From: Alphaproteobacteria bacterium
GTDB taxonomy: Bacteria; Pseudomonadota; Alphaproteobacteria; Rhizobiales; Rhizobiaceae
Direction of reading: 5' to 3'
Length of the DNA: 64,000 bases
Assembly (NCBI GenBank): GCA_016861165.1
Contig: BOKV01000011.1
Coordinates: forward strand, 45,241-109,240
This document shows positions 9,369 through 17,686 of the stretch, piece after piece. The notes beneath the pieces are model-generated. The model made no database searches. It saw only the letters and a list, made by a program, of their open reading frames with translations, and was not told where the DNA came from. The number at the start of each line of letters is the position of its first letter. Position 1 is the stretch's first letter. The position numbers and the translations under genes were made by a program.

Positions 9369-10469
9369 ATGGACGGCATGCATGGGCTGATCGGCGAGGA
9401 GCAGGCGATGTTCGCCGAGGCGGTGAGGCGCTTCGGCGAACGCGAGTATGGCGATGGGTCGGCGCCGCACCGGCTCGGCTTCGACCGCGCCAGGTTGCGC
9501 CGGCTCGGCGAGCTGGGCTGTCTGGCCCTTGCCGTTCCGGAAGAACGTGGCGGTATCGGCGGGCCGGTCGAGGCGATGGCGGCGCTCGCCGCCCTTGCCC
9601 CCTTCATGGTACCGGAACCGCTCATCGCAAGCGGCGTCCATGCGGCGTCGCTGATCGCGGTCGCGGCCGGGGAAGCGGCGGCGGCGCGCCTGCTGCCGGG
9701 CATTGCCGCCGGCGAAACCGTTGCCGTTGTTGCCGATCTGGAAGACGGCGCCCGCTATGACCGCGGCCATGTGCGTGCCACCGCGCGGCGGACGGCCCGG
9801 GGCTATCTGCTCGACGGCTTCAAGCCGATGGTGCCGTTTGGTGCCGAGGCCGATCTCATCATCGCCAGCGCACGCCTCGATGGGGACGTTGCGCTGTTCG
9901 TCGTGTGGCCCGGTGGTGGTGTGGAGAGGACGCCAAGCCCGCGCATCGACGGCCTGCCGGCCGCCGACATCACGTTCTTGTCCTGCTCCGTCGCCGAAGA
10001 AGACCGGCTCGACGCGGCGCCGGCGATCGAGGCGCTGGAACGGGCGGCGGACGTGGCCACCGCCGCGCAGACCGCCGAGATGGTCGGGCTGATGGACGCG
10101 CTCAACGCGGCGACCATGGAGTACACGCGCACGCGCCGGCAGTTCGGCGTGCCGGTGGCGAGCTTCCAGGCCCTGCAGCACCGCATCGCCGACATGTGGA
10201 TCGCCTGCGAGGAAACGCGCTCGATGGCCGCGGCCGCCGCGCTCGCCTGCGGCGCCGGCGACGCGACGCGCTCACGCACCGTTTCGGCGGCGATGCTGAT
10301 CGCCTGCGATGCCGCGCAGCGTGTCGCCAACGAGGCGATCCAGATGCATGGCGGTATCGGCACGACCGACGAACTGATCGTCAGCCATTGGTACCGCCGG
10401 CTTGCCGCGCTGCGTCAGGAACTGGGCGACCGGCGCAGCCATCTGGCCCGTCTCGCTGCCGTGGCGTAA
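9369..10469 (+). CDS. Acyl-CoA dehydrogenase-like protein (probable beta partner)
   Basis: 366-aa acyl-CoA dehydrogenase-fold protein. N-terminal helices begin GEEQAMFAEAVRRFGERE and the C-terminal core has EYTRTRRQFGVPVASFQALQHRIADM and IQMHGGIGTTDEL. It lacks the YGGSNE segment of its upstream neighbour and has a weak middle domain. This is the pattern of the second subunit in alpha2beta2 acyl-CoA dehydrogenases. ATG 9369 has AGGAGAAGG upstream, and the gap to the first subunit is 13 nt. Converges with the crotonase gene, 17 nt away. Confidence 0.9.
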   Translation: MDGMHGLIGEEQAMFAEAVRRFGEREYGDGSAPHRLGFDRARLRRLGELGCLALAVPEERGGIGGPVEAMAALAALAPFMVPEPLIASGVHAASLIAVAAGEAAAARLLPGIAAGETVAVVADLEDGARYDRGHVRATARRTARGYLLDGFKPMVPFGAEADLIIASARLDGDVALFVVWPGGGVERTPSPRIDGLPAADITFLSCSVAEEDRLDAAPAIEALERAADVATAAQTAEMVGLMDALNAATMEYTRTRRQFGVPVASFQALQHRIADMWIACEETRSMAAAAALACGAGDATRSRTVSAAMLIACDAAQRVANEAIQMHGGIGTTDELIVSHWYRRLAALRQELGDRRSHLARLAAVA

Positions 10470-10486
10470 CAGGACGGCGCGAAGCG

Positions 10487-11281
10487 CTACTTGCCGCCGA
10501 AGACCGGGCGCCGCCCCTCGGCGAAGGCGGCGACCGCCTCGGCATGGTCGGGCAGCACGCTGGAGGCGACCTCGTAGGCGAGCGACGCCTCGAACACCGA
10601 ATCGGCGCGCTGCCTGAGACCCAGATTGACCGAGCGCTTGGTCCAGCGGATCGCCTGCTGGGCTCCGCGCAAGAGCTTGTCGGCGTACCGGTCGACCTCG
10701 GCGTCAAGTTCGCCCGCCGGCACGGCGCGGTTGATGAGGCCGATCTCGGCCGCGCGGGCGGCGGTGAGCAGATCGCCGGTCAGCAGGAATTCCTTGGCGC
10801 GGGCATGGCCGATGAGATGCGGCCAGATGACAGCGCCGCCATCGCCGGCGACGAGGCCGACGCGTACATGGGGATCGCCGATGCGTGCCGTCTCGTCGGC
10901 GATGATGATATCGCAGAACAGGGCGAGCGTGGCGCCGAGGCCGACAGCATCGCCGTTCAGCCGGCAGATCACCGGCTTGTCGAGGTCGAGGAGCGTGTGC
11001 ACGATGCTCCGGCCTTCCGGCGTGATGGCCGCCATGCCGCCCGGCTGCACCAGCATGGCCTGCATCCAGGCGATGTCGCCGCCGGCGCAGAACGCCTTGC
11101 CCGCGCCGGTCAGTACGACGAGGTCGGCTGCCTCGTCGCCGGCCACATCCGCGAAGATGGTGGACAGTTCGTGGTGCATGCGCGCGGTGACGGCATTGAG
11201 CGCATGCGGATTGTCGAGCGTCAGCGTGAGCCGGCGGCCGTCGCGGGTGACCCCGATGCTGGTATAGCCGTCATAGCGCAT
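10487..11281 (-). CDS. Enoyl-CoA hydratase/isomerase family protein
   Basis: 264-aa crotonase-fold protein. The oxyanion-hole segment is GKAFCAGGDIAWM near residue 65, and the second is INRAVP with the expected spacing; GLGATLALFCDIIIAD marks the core helix. The usual catalytic glutamates are not both evident, so hydratase, isomerase or ring hydrolase activity all remain possible. Last gene on the minus strand of this block, 27 nt after the SDR at 11309. Confidence 0.9.
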   Translation of the reverse strand: MRYDGYTSIGVTRDGRRLTLTLDNPHALNAVTARMHHELSTIFADVAGDEAADLVVLTGAGKAFCAGGDIAWMQAMLVQPGGMAAITPEGRSIVHTLLDLDKPVICRLNGDAVGLGATLALFCDIIIADETARIGDPHVRVGLVAGDGGAVIWPHLIGHARAKEFLLTGDLLTAARAAEIGLINRAVPAGELDAEVDRYADKLLRGAQQAIRWTKRSVNLGLRQRADSVFEASLAYEVASSVLPDHAEAVAAFAEGRRPVFGGK

Positions 11282-11308
11282 GATTACCTCCCTCGCGGCC
11301 GGCGGCGG

Positions 11309-12112
11309 TCAGGTCAGCGTCAGGCCGCCATCGACGACAAGGGTGTGGCCGGTAACATAGCTGGCCGCGTCCGAGGCGAGATAGGCAACCGCCGCCGCGA
11401 TCTCGTGCGGGTCGCCGAGCCGCCTCATCGGCACGTCGCGGCGCATAGCCTCGACCGATTCGTCCGGCACGCTGAGCGTCAGCCCGGAGCGCATCTGGCC
11501 CGGCGCGATGGCATTGACGCGCACGCCACGGTCGGCCCACTGCGCGGCGAGGTCGCGCGTCAGGTGGATCAGTGCCGCCTTGGTGGTGGTGTAGGGCACG
11601 ATCTGGGCGCGGTCGGGCGTGAACGAGGTCAGCCCGCCGGTGGACGCGATGAAGACGATGGAGCCGCCGCCACGCGCCAGCATCAGCCTGGCCGACTCGC
11701 GCGCCGCCACGAAGGCGCCGGTCAGGTTGACCCCGACGACCTTCTGCCAGCCGGCAAGCGGGATTTCCTCGGGCGGGCCGGACCATGAGGCGCCGGCATT
11801 GTCGACCATGATGTCGAGGCGGCCGAAGGCTGCATGGGCCTCGGTGACAGCGGAGCGGACCTGGTTTTCGTCGGAGATGTCGCAGCCGAGCGCCAGCGTG
11901 GAAACGCCGAAACAAGCGGCGATCTCGTCGGCGAGTAGCTGGCACTGGCCGGTCTTGCGAGCGGCGAGCGCCACTGCCGCGCCGCGGTCGGCAAGCGCGG
12001 CGGCAATCGCATGCGCCAGTTCGCCATGGCCGCCGAAGACGAGCGCCGCGCGGCCAGCGAGCGACGCCATGCGGTCGAGGAAGCCTGGCTCCAAGGCGTG
12101 CCCGTGCGCCAT
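11309..12112 (-). CDS. SDR family oxidoreductase
   Basis: 267 aa with an N-terminal extension of about 20 residues. The glycine motif is unusual: FGGHGELAHAIAAAL replaces TGxxxGIG. The active site YTTTK and the tail HTLVVDGGLTLT are standard for FabG-like SDRs, and the dinucleotide site ends in AARK, so NADP(H) is possible. A rho-independent terminator (12136-12167) stands between it and the upstream crotonase. It therefore probably has its own promoter or depends on read-through. Confidence 0.85.
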   Translation of the reverse strand: MAHGHALEPGFLDRMASLAGRAALVFGGHGELAHAIAAALADRGAAVALAARKTGQCQLLADEIAACFGVSTLALGCDISDENQVRSAVTEAHAAFGRLDIMVDNAGASWSGPPEEIPLAGWQKVVGVNLTGAFVAARESARLMLARGGGSIVFIASTGGLTSFTPDRAQIVPYTTTKAALIHLTRDLAAQWADRGVRVNAIAPGQMRSGLTLSVPDESVEAMRRDVPMRRLGDPHEIAAAVAYLASDAASYVTGHTLVVDGGLTLT

Positions 12113-12135
12113 CGCCTCAGCCTTCGCGCAGGCAG

Positions 12136-12167
12136 AAAAAGGCCCCGCGAAACGGGCTCGCGGGGCC
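12136..12167 (-). terminator. Rho-independent terminator on the minus strand
   Basis: A 10-bp perfect stem GGCCCCGCGA/TCGCGGGGCC (12141-12150 with 12158-12167) and a 7-nt loop are followed, reading the minus strand, by TTTTT (12140-12136). It lies just after the crotonase stop at 12182 and before the SDR start at 12112. Confidence 0.85.
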
Positions 12168-12181
12168 AGCGGGAGGAATGG

Positions 12182-12982
12182 TCAGCGGCCGACCCATTTG
12201 GGCGTGCGCTTCTCGAGGAAGGCGGCAACGCCCTCCTTGGCGTCGGCCGACTGATGGACGACGTTGCAGGTCATCGTTTCGAGCGTGATCAGCGACTCGG
12301 TGTCGGCGTCGAGACCGCGATTGATCGCCTCCTTGGTCATCCACATGCAGAAGGGGCTCTTGTCGATCAGCGGCTCGCAGAAGCGCTCGATCAGCGCGTC
12401 AAACTCTTCCGGCTCGGATACGTCGTTGACGAGACCCCAGTCCCGGGCCTCGGTGCCGGAGAGCAGCTTGCCGGTCAGCATCAGTTCCTTCGACTTGCGG
12501 AGCCCGATATAGCGCGGCAGGCGGTAGATCGGGCCGGCGCCGCCGAACAGGGCACGGCGGATGTGGAAGTCGCCGATGCGGGCCGTCGTCGTCGCCAGCG
12601 CGAAGTCGCACGAGATCATCAGTTCGAAGCCGCCTGCGACCGCATAGCCCTCGACGGCGGCGATGGTCGGCTTCTTCATGTTGAAGAAATGGTCATAGGT
12701 GCGCGCCGATTTCTGCGCCAGCTCGAGCGAATCGACCGTGGTGTGCAGGCGGGGGCCGACAAGCTGGCCGAGATCGGCGCCGGCGCAGAAGGTGTTGCCG
12801 CGGCCGCGGAAGACCACCACGCGGACGCTCTGGTCGTCCTCGGCGCGACGGCCATACTCGCCGAGCAGGTCGAGAACGCGCGGGCTGACGCAGTTCTTGA
12901 CTTCCGGCCGGTTGATCCAGATCGTCGCGACCGGACCCTTCACTTCGTACTGGACGACATCGTCCATCACAGCCTGGTCCAT
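12182..12982 (-). CDS. Enoyl-CoA hydratase/isomerase family protein
   Basis: 266-aa crotonase. Oxyanion-hole loops are GNTFCAGADLGQL and VEGYAVAGGFELMISCDFALA; IGDFHIRRALFGGAG and MTKEAINRGL follow in normal order. ATG 12982 was chosen because GGAG lies eight bases upstream; ATG 13003 and ATG 13015 are in-frame alternatives. The gene is divergent from the TetR regulator, with two operator-like palindromes at 13065 and 13150 in the shared region, so it is likely a regulated target. A strong terminator follows it. Confidence 0.9.
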   Translation of the reverse strand: MDQAVMDDVVQYEVKGPVATIWINRPEVKNCVSPRVLDLLGEYGRRAEDDQSVRVVVFRGRGNTFCAGADLGQLVGPRLHTTVDSLELAQKSARTYDHFFNMKKPTIAAVEGYAVAGGFELMISCDFALATTTARIGDFHIRRALFGGAGPIYRLPRYIGLRKSKELMLTGKLLSGTEARDWGLVNDVSEPEEFDALIERFCEPLIDKSPFCMWMTKEAINRGLDADTESLITLETMTCNVVHQSADAKEGVAAFLEKRTPKWVGR

Positions 12983-13064
12983 TCTACGTTCTCCGTTCGT
13001 CATTGCCCTTGCCATGTGGCAGGCAGTCGCCGGGGTCGGGTTGCCGACCGCTGGAAATTATCAT

Positions 13065-13082
13065 CGACTGACTAGTCGGTCT
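13065..13082. promoter_or_regulatory. Putative TetR operator, site 2
   Basis: CGACTGACTAGTCGGTCT, containing the self-complementary core GACTAGTC, followed by ATCAA. It matches the island's operator family and lies between the crotonase start (12982) and the TetR start (13225). Confidence 0.65.
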
Positions 13083-13149
13083 ATCAATGCAGCGGAATGA
13101 TGCGCCTGTCAATAGCGACCGTGCCTGCTCAACCCGAAATTTCAACATT

Positions 13150-13167
13150 CGACCTTCTGGACGGTCT
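13150..13167. promoter_or_regulatory. Putative TetR operator, site 3
   Basis: CGACCTTCTGGACGGTCT followed by ATC. Second site in the crotonase/tetR intergenic region, 85 bp from site 2 start to start, placed to give autoregulation of the TetR gene. Confidence 0.6.
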
Positions 13168-13224
13168 ATCATGCAACCTGCTACCCTTGCTGCACACGCG
13201 GCTACAGCGAGGATCAAGGGTTTG

Positions 13225-13899
13225 ATGGACAAGGCAGGATCGCCGGCGCGGCGGCAGGAGGAGGCGGCCCAGGACAAGCCGGCGCCGCGCAAGCGCGGGC
13301 CCAAGGTCGATGTCGAGCTGACCCGCCAGCGGCGCGCCGACATCACCCGCGAGGCGGCGAACCTGTTCGACAAGGTCGGCTACCACCGCGTCAACATGGA
13401 GATGATCGCCGAGGCCGCCGGCCTGAAGAAGCCGACGCTCTATCACTATGTGGCGGGCAAGGAAGAAATCCTTTTCCGCATGCAGGAATCGATGATGCTG
13501 CCGTTGCGCGAGAGGCTGAACGAGCGCATCGCCGCCGGCATGGACACGATGTCGATCCTGCGTGGCATCTACGAGGACATCTTCCGCAACCTGCACGACT
13601 CACCCGGCACGGTGCGCTCCTTCTTCGAACACCAGCGTGATGTCGGACCCGAGCGCGAGGCGGAAATCCGCAAGCAGCGCGTCGAGTTCACCGCCCAGGT
13701 GATGAAGATCATCTCCGACGGCATGGATGCCGGCATCATCAACCGCGCCGATGTGCGGCTGATGACGCTGTGCTTTTTCGGCGTCGCCAACTGGGCCTAT
13801 CAGTGGTACCGGCCGGGCCGCGACCCCGAGCCGGAGGTGATCGCCGGCCAGTGCTTCGACATCTTCGCGCGTGGCATGGCGGCGCGGCCGGCCGGCTAG
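13225..13899 (+). CDS. TetR/AcrR family transcriptional regulator
   Basis: 224-aa repressor-type regulator. After a basic, charged tail (APRKRGPKVDVELTRQRR) comes the TetR helix-turn-helix: ITREAANLFDKVGYHRVNM, then MIAEAAGLKKPTLYHYVAGKEE. The C-terminal half is all-helical and would bind the ligand, likely an acyl-CoA given the context. ATG 13225 has AAGGG four bases upstream; ATG 13171 and the longer frame from 13087 are less likely because operator site 3 would sit directly on them. It is placed in the middle of the six palindromes and is the obvious candidate to bind them (inference). Confidence 0.9.
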   Translation: MDKAGSPARRQEEAAQDKPAPRKRGPKVDVELTRQRRADITREAANLFDKVGYHRVNMEMIAEAAGLKKPTLYHYVAGKEEILFRMQESMMLPLRERLNERIAAGMDTMSILRGIYEDIFRNLHDSPGTVRSFFEHQRDVGPEREAEIRKQRVEFTAQVMKIISDGMDAGIINRADVRLMTLCFFGVANWAYQWYRPGRDPEPEVIAGQCFDIFARGMAARPAG

Positions 13900-13975
13900 A
13901 GCCGACCCAACCGGATCGGGATTCAGCTCTATCCATTTGTCCGCCTCGCGTTGCCGGTCGTCGGGAGGCTGTGAA
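13899..13975 (-). repeat. Dispersed intergenic palindromic repeat, copy C
   Basis: Read on the minus strand it shares long blocks with the copies near 50717 and 59563: CAACGCGAGGCGGACAA, then ATGGATAGAGC and a TCCCGATCCGGTTGG palindrome ending GTCGGCTC. It lies between the convergent tetR and Old Yellow Enzyme genes. The terminal palindrome could fold into a hairpin on either strand. Confidence 0.6.
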
Positions 13976-13986
13976 CGGCGCGGCGG

Positions 13987-15948
13987 TCAGATCGCGCGCG
14001 CCACGCGCTGGGCATCGAGGAGGGCGTGCGAGATCCGCCGAGGCGTGACGCAGTCGCCGACGAGGTGGACACGGCCGGCGGCAAGGGCGCCGCGCGCCGG
14101 GAGCGGAGCGGCGAGCCGCCCCGTCTGGTGGACGATCAGGTCGCACGGCAGTTCGTGCTGCGCGTGCGAGACCAGGCTGACGACATTGACGCTGGCCGGG
14201 GCCGCCGGCTCAACGGAACTGAGCACATGGAAATCAGTGCCGGCCGCGCCGAGCCGCGCGACGAGCGGGCCGACACTCTCGACCGGCAGGTTGGCGCCGA
14301 TGGCGGCCGAACTGGTCACGAACGTGACCTGCCAGCCGGCCACCGCCAGCATCTCGGCGGCGCCGTAGCTGAACCAGAAACCGACGCCGTCGTCGGCGAG
14401 CACGGCGCGGCCCGACCCCCGCGGCGCCGGCGCGCCGTCATGGATCACATTCCACCACGACAGGGCCGCCGGCCCGCCGGTCTGTTCCACCAGCGGGGCG
14501 GGTGTGGCGCCGGTGGCGACGATCACCGTCTCGTAGTCGCCGTCGAGCTCGGCGAGGTCGTCGATGCGCCGTCCGAGGCGCAGGTCGACGCCGGCGAGGC
14601 GCATCTCGCCGGCCAGATGATCGATGAAGTCGATGAGCCCGGTGCGGCCGGGCAGGGAAGCGGCGAGCAGGAACTGGCCGCCCAGCGCCTCCGAGGCTTC
14701 GAACACGGTGACGGCGTGGCCGCGCAGCGCCGCGACGCGGGCGGCCTCCATGCCGGCCGGCCCGCCGCCGATCACCGCGACACGCCGCCGGGGCACGGCC
14801 TGGACGAGATGGTCGAACAGCGCGCGCGTCTCGCGCCCGGTCTCGGGATTGAGCGAGCAATGCAAGTGCGGGCTGAAGGCGCGGCAGTCCTGGTTGAGGC
14901 CGACGCAGGGGCGGATGCGGGCTTGCCGGCCGCCGCGCGCCTTGGCCGCGAATTCGGCGTCGGCGACGAAGGCGCGAGCCATGCCGACAAGGTCGGCCAC
15001 GCCATCGGCGAGCAGGCTTTCGGCGACCTGCGGGCTCGCCACCTTCTGGCCGACAATGACCGGCAGACCGCTTTCGCGACGGATGATGCCGGCGGCGCGG
15101 GCGGTGGGCGCCACCGGTGCGGTCGCGTCTTTCACATAGGCGTTGCGCATGCCGACGGTGATCGACAGATAGTCGGTCTCGCCCTGCGCGGCCAGCGCCC
15201 GGGCGATGGCGGCCGTGTCGCGGATGCCGAGGCCGTCCGGCGTCTCCTCGTCAGCCGAAAGGCGGACGCCGATGATGAAGTCGCCGCCGCAGGCCGCGCG
15301 CACGGCTGCGACCGTCTCGGCGAGCAGGCACAGCCGCTTGCGCGGCGATCCGCCCCAGCCATCGTTGCGGGTGTTGGAGGCGGGCGACAGGAACTGGGCG
15401 AACAGGTAGCCGTGAGCGGCATGCACCTCCATGCCATCATAGCCGGCTTCGCGCAGGTTGAGCGAGGCGGCGGCGAAGCCGGCGATGATGTCGCGGATCT
15501 CGGCTTCGTCGAGCACGTGCGGCGGCCAGGGATCGCGCGGGCCGCGCATGGCCGAGGCGCCGGCGGGCGCGAATTCGGAATCGCCGCCGATCGTCTCGCG
15601 GCCGAGATGACAGAGCTGACCGACGATGCGCGCGCCGAGAGCATGCACGGCGTCGGTGCGGCGTCGCAGCGCCGGCACTGCCTCCGGATTGAAGGCTTCG
15701 ACCAGGTTGCGCACGCGCATGCGGCTCTGCGCACAGGCGATGGTGCCGCCGGTGATGACCATGCCGACGCCACGCGCCCGCGCGGCGAAATATGCCGTGT
15801 CCTCGCCGGTCGGCACTCCATCGCGCACCATGCCGTTGCCATGTGGCAGCATGACGAGGCGGCTGGCGAGATCGAGCCGGCCCGACCGGTAGGGCGAGAA
15901 CAACCGGGCAAAGGGCTGGTCGGCGTCGGCCGCCGTGACGGTTTCCAT
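13987..15948 (-). CDS. Old Yellow Enzyme family NADH:flavin oxidoreductase / 2,4-dienoyl-CoA reductase-like
   Basis: 653-aa two-part flavoenzyme. An N-terminal FMN TIM barrel (about 1-370) contains GYDGMEVHAAHGYLFAQFLSP and NDGWGGSPRKR; a C-terminal FAD/NAD(P) domain contains VAVIGGGPAGMEAARVAA near residue 395. This is the FadH layout. The linker cluster motif is degenerate: CVGLNQDC has Leu where the second [4Fe-4S] cysteine is expected, and only eight residues separate the last two cysteines. ATG 15948 has GGAG eight bases upstream. An operator-like palindrome (15985) precedes it. Likely reduces an enoyl or enone intermediate. Confidence 0.9.
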   Translation of the reverse strand: METVTAADADQPFARLFSPYRSGRLDLASRLVMLPHGNGMVRDGVPTGEDTAYFAARARGVGMVITGGTIACAQSRMRVRNLVEAFNPEAVPALRRRTDAVHALGARIVGQLCHLGRETIGGDSEFAPAGASAMRGPRDPWPPHVLDEAEIRDIIAGFAAASLNLREAGYDGMEVHAAHGYLFAQFLSPASNTRNDGWGGSPRKRLCLLAETVAAVRAACGGDFIIGVRLSADEETPDGLGIRDTAAIARALAAQGETDYLSITVGMRNAYVKDATAPVAPTARAAGIIRRESGLPVIVGQKVASPQVAESLLADGVADLVGMARAFVADAEFAAKARGGRQARIRPCVGLNQDCRAFSPHLHCSLNPETGRETRALFDHLVQAVPRRRVAVIGGGPAGMEAARVAALRGHAVTVFEASEALGGQFLLAASLPGRTGLIDFIDHLAGEMRLAGVDLRLGRRIDDLAELDGDYETVIVATGATPAPLVEQTGGPAALSWWNVIHDGAPAPRGSGRAVLADDGVGFWFSYGAAEMLAVAGWQVTFVTSSAAIGANLPVESVGPLVARLGAAGTDFHVLSSVEPAAPASVNVVSLVSHAQHELPCDLIVHQTGRLAAPLPARGALAAGRVHLVGDCVTPRRISHALLDAQRVARAI

Positions 15949-15984
15949 CGAGCTTGCTCCGTGCCACATTCCGTCAGATATAAT

Positions 15985-16002
15985 CGACCGTCTGGACGTT
16001 CT
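15985..16002. promoter_or_regulatory. Putative TetR operator, site 4
   Basis: CGACCGTCTGGACGTTCT followed by ATTATT, 37 bp upstream of the Old Yellow Enzyme start on the minus strand. It matches site 5 at 16 of 18 positions. Confidence 0.65.
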
Positions 16003-16246
16003 ATTATTTTTATTATGTCCTTTCACGAAAGGGGCGGCCCAGTCAAGCGCGGCGATCGCAGCGGGCGGAGGGGTTGAAGCGGTGGACGCCGGCCGATATG
16101 GCGACGCCGTGTCCGGACAGCATGGTGGATCGGGCTGGCCAAGGCGCCTGGCGAAGTGTCCAATGCTCGCGCCGATTCCCCGCGTGAATGGGTGATCGTC
16201 CGAGACCGGTTGTGTCTCGTCATTCCGGTCAGCAAGCGAGGACGCG

Positions 16247-16669
16247 ATGAAGAACGAAGACCGCGCATCGGGGGGAACGGCCACGGCAGCCGCCCTGGTC
16301 GACGCCCACATCAACGCGCTCAGCGACTGGCGCGGCGAGGTGCTGGCGCGGGTGAGGGCGCTCATCATGCAGGCCGATGCCGACATCGTCGAAGAGGTGA
16401 AATGGCGCAAGCCTTCCAACCCGGCGGGCGTTCCGGTGTGGTCGCATGGCGGTATCGTCTGCACCGGCGAGACCTACCGGGACAAGGTCAAGCTGACCTT
16501 TGCACGCGGCGCCGCGCTTGAGGATCCGCGCGGCCTGTTCAACGCCAGCCTTGACGGCAATGCCCGGCGCGCGATCGACCTGCGCCAGGGCGATCCGCTC
16601 GACGCGGACGCCTTCAAGGCACTCGTCCGCGCCGCGGTGGCGCTCAACCTGTCGCGACGGCGCGGATGA
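16247..16669 (+). CDS. DUF1801 domain protein
   Basis: 140-aa protein of the DUF1801 (YdhG-like) family: a helix with RALIMQADADIVEEVKWRKPSNP, then VPVWSHGGIVCTGETYRDKVKLTFARGAAL and a C-terminal helix bundle. The fold is CyaY/YjbR-like; function unknown in the family. ATG 16247 follows GCGAGGACGCG. It lies alone between the Old Yellow Enzyme gene and an SDR gene. It may be a bystander rather than a pathway enzyme. The 298 nt upstream hold operator site 4 and nothing else I can recognise. Confidence 0.85.
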   Translation: MKNEDRASGGTATAAALVDAHINALSDWRGEVLARVRALIMQADADIVEEVKWRKPSNPAGVPVWSHGGIVCTGETYRDKVKLTFARGAALEDPRGLFNASLDGNARRAIDLRQGDPLDADAFKALVRAAVALNLSRRRG

Positions 16670-16765
16670 CCCGGCCCAGTCCCGCTCCGTGCGCCGGCCG
16701 GCTGATCCACGTCGGCGTCACGCCGCCGGACCCGGTTGGGTCAATCCGACTCCGCAATATATTGC

Positions 16766-16783
16766 CGACCGTCCGGTCGTTCT
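16766..16783. promoter_or_regulatory. Putative TetR operator, site 5
   Basis: CGACCGTCCGGTCGTTCT with the perfect core GACCGTCCGGTC-like symmetry, followed by ATTAATA. Located 77 bp upstream of the SDR start at 16860 and near identical to site 4. Confidence 0.65.
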
Positions 16784-16859
16784 ATTAATATAGAAATCTG
16801 ATGAGGGGTTTTCACCCGGCGAAGCGCGGCCGCGGCGCGCCGGCAAGGCAGAGGAGGGC

Positions 16860-17594
16860 GTGAAGGTGCTTCTCGAAGGAAGAGTGATCCTGGTCACGGG
16901 TGCGGCAGGCGCGCTCGGCAGTGCCATCTGCGCGGCGGTTCGCCAGCACGGCGGCACGCCGTTTCGCACCGACATCGCGCAAGGCCCCGACGTCGATGCG
17001 CGCCACGACGTGACCAGCGAAGCCGGCTGGGCCGGCGTATGTGCCACGATCGAGCGTCGGCACGGCCGGCTTGACGGCCTGGTCAACAATGCCGGCATCA
17101 TCCGCGTCGGCTCGGTCGAGGCGACGGCGCTCGCCGATTTCCGCCTTGTGATGGCGGTCAATGTCGAGGGCGTGTTCCTCGGCTGCAAGGTCGCCTGGCC
17201 GCTGTTGCGCGAGAGCGACGGCGCCGCCATCGTCAATGTCAGTTCGACGGCGGGTCTCGTCGGCAGCGCCGACCATGCCGCCTACAACGCGTCGAAGGGC
17301 GCGGTGCGGCTCCTGTCGAAATCGGTGGCGCTGCACGGCGCGCGGCTCGACCCGCCGATCCGCTGCAATTCCCTGCATCCGAGCCTGATGCCGGGCAACA
17401 TGGCCGAAACCATCGTCGCCGGGGCCGAGGACCCGCAGGCGGCGATCGAGGCGATCGTGGCCGCCCGCAATCCCCTCCGGCGCCTGGCGCGCACCGAGGA
17501 AGTGGCGGCGGCGGCCGTCTTCCTGCTGTCGCCGATGTCCTCCTACATGACCGGCAGCGAGCTCGTCTGCGACGGCGGCGCCACCGCACTCTGA
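16860..17594 (+). CDS. Short-chain dehydrogenase/reductase (SDR)
   Basis: 244-aa classical SDR. The cofactor loop is TGAAGALGSAI, followed by NNAGI, the serine in NVSSTAGLVG, catalytic YNASK and the terminal SELVCDGGATAL. The segment PFRTDIAQG carries the acidic residue favouring NAD(H). GTG 16860 has AGGAGGG just upstream. It is preceded by operator site 5 and followed by site 6, so it is probably a single-gene transcription unit in the same regulon. Likely a 3-hydroxyacyl-CoA or cyclic alcohol dehydrogenase. Confidence 0.9.
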   Translation: MKVLLEGRVILVTGAAGALGSAICAAVRQHGGTPFRTDIAQGPDVDARHDVTSEAGWAGVCATIERRHGRLDGLVNNAGIIRVGSVEATALADFRLVMAVNVEGVFLGCKVAWPLLRESDGAAIVNVSSTAGLVGSADHAAYNASKGAVRLLSKSVALHGARLDPPIRCNSLHPSLMPGNMAETIVAGAEDPQAAIEAIVAARNPLRRLARTEEVAAAAVFLLSPMSSYMTGSELVCDGGATAL

Positions 17595-17686
17595 TCCATT
17601 GCTGCTTCCGCCGCCGCGTTGCCGTGCCGGCGTCTTGCGCCGCCTCGCCGTGGTCTGGCGGCCCGCCACTGCCGCGATGTTTCTAA

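Noticed and set aside
13087..13224. Longer TetR start at 13087
   Set aside because: It would put operator site 3 inside the coding region and lacks a ribosome site; ATG 13225 has AAGGG correctly spaced.
15949..16464. N-terminal extension of the Old Yellow Enzyme frame
   Set aside because: The added part has no domain and would read through the operator palindrome at 15985; ATG 15948 has a good ribosome site.
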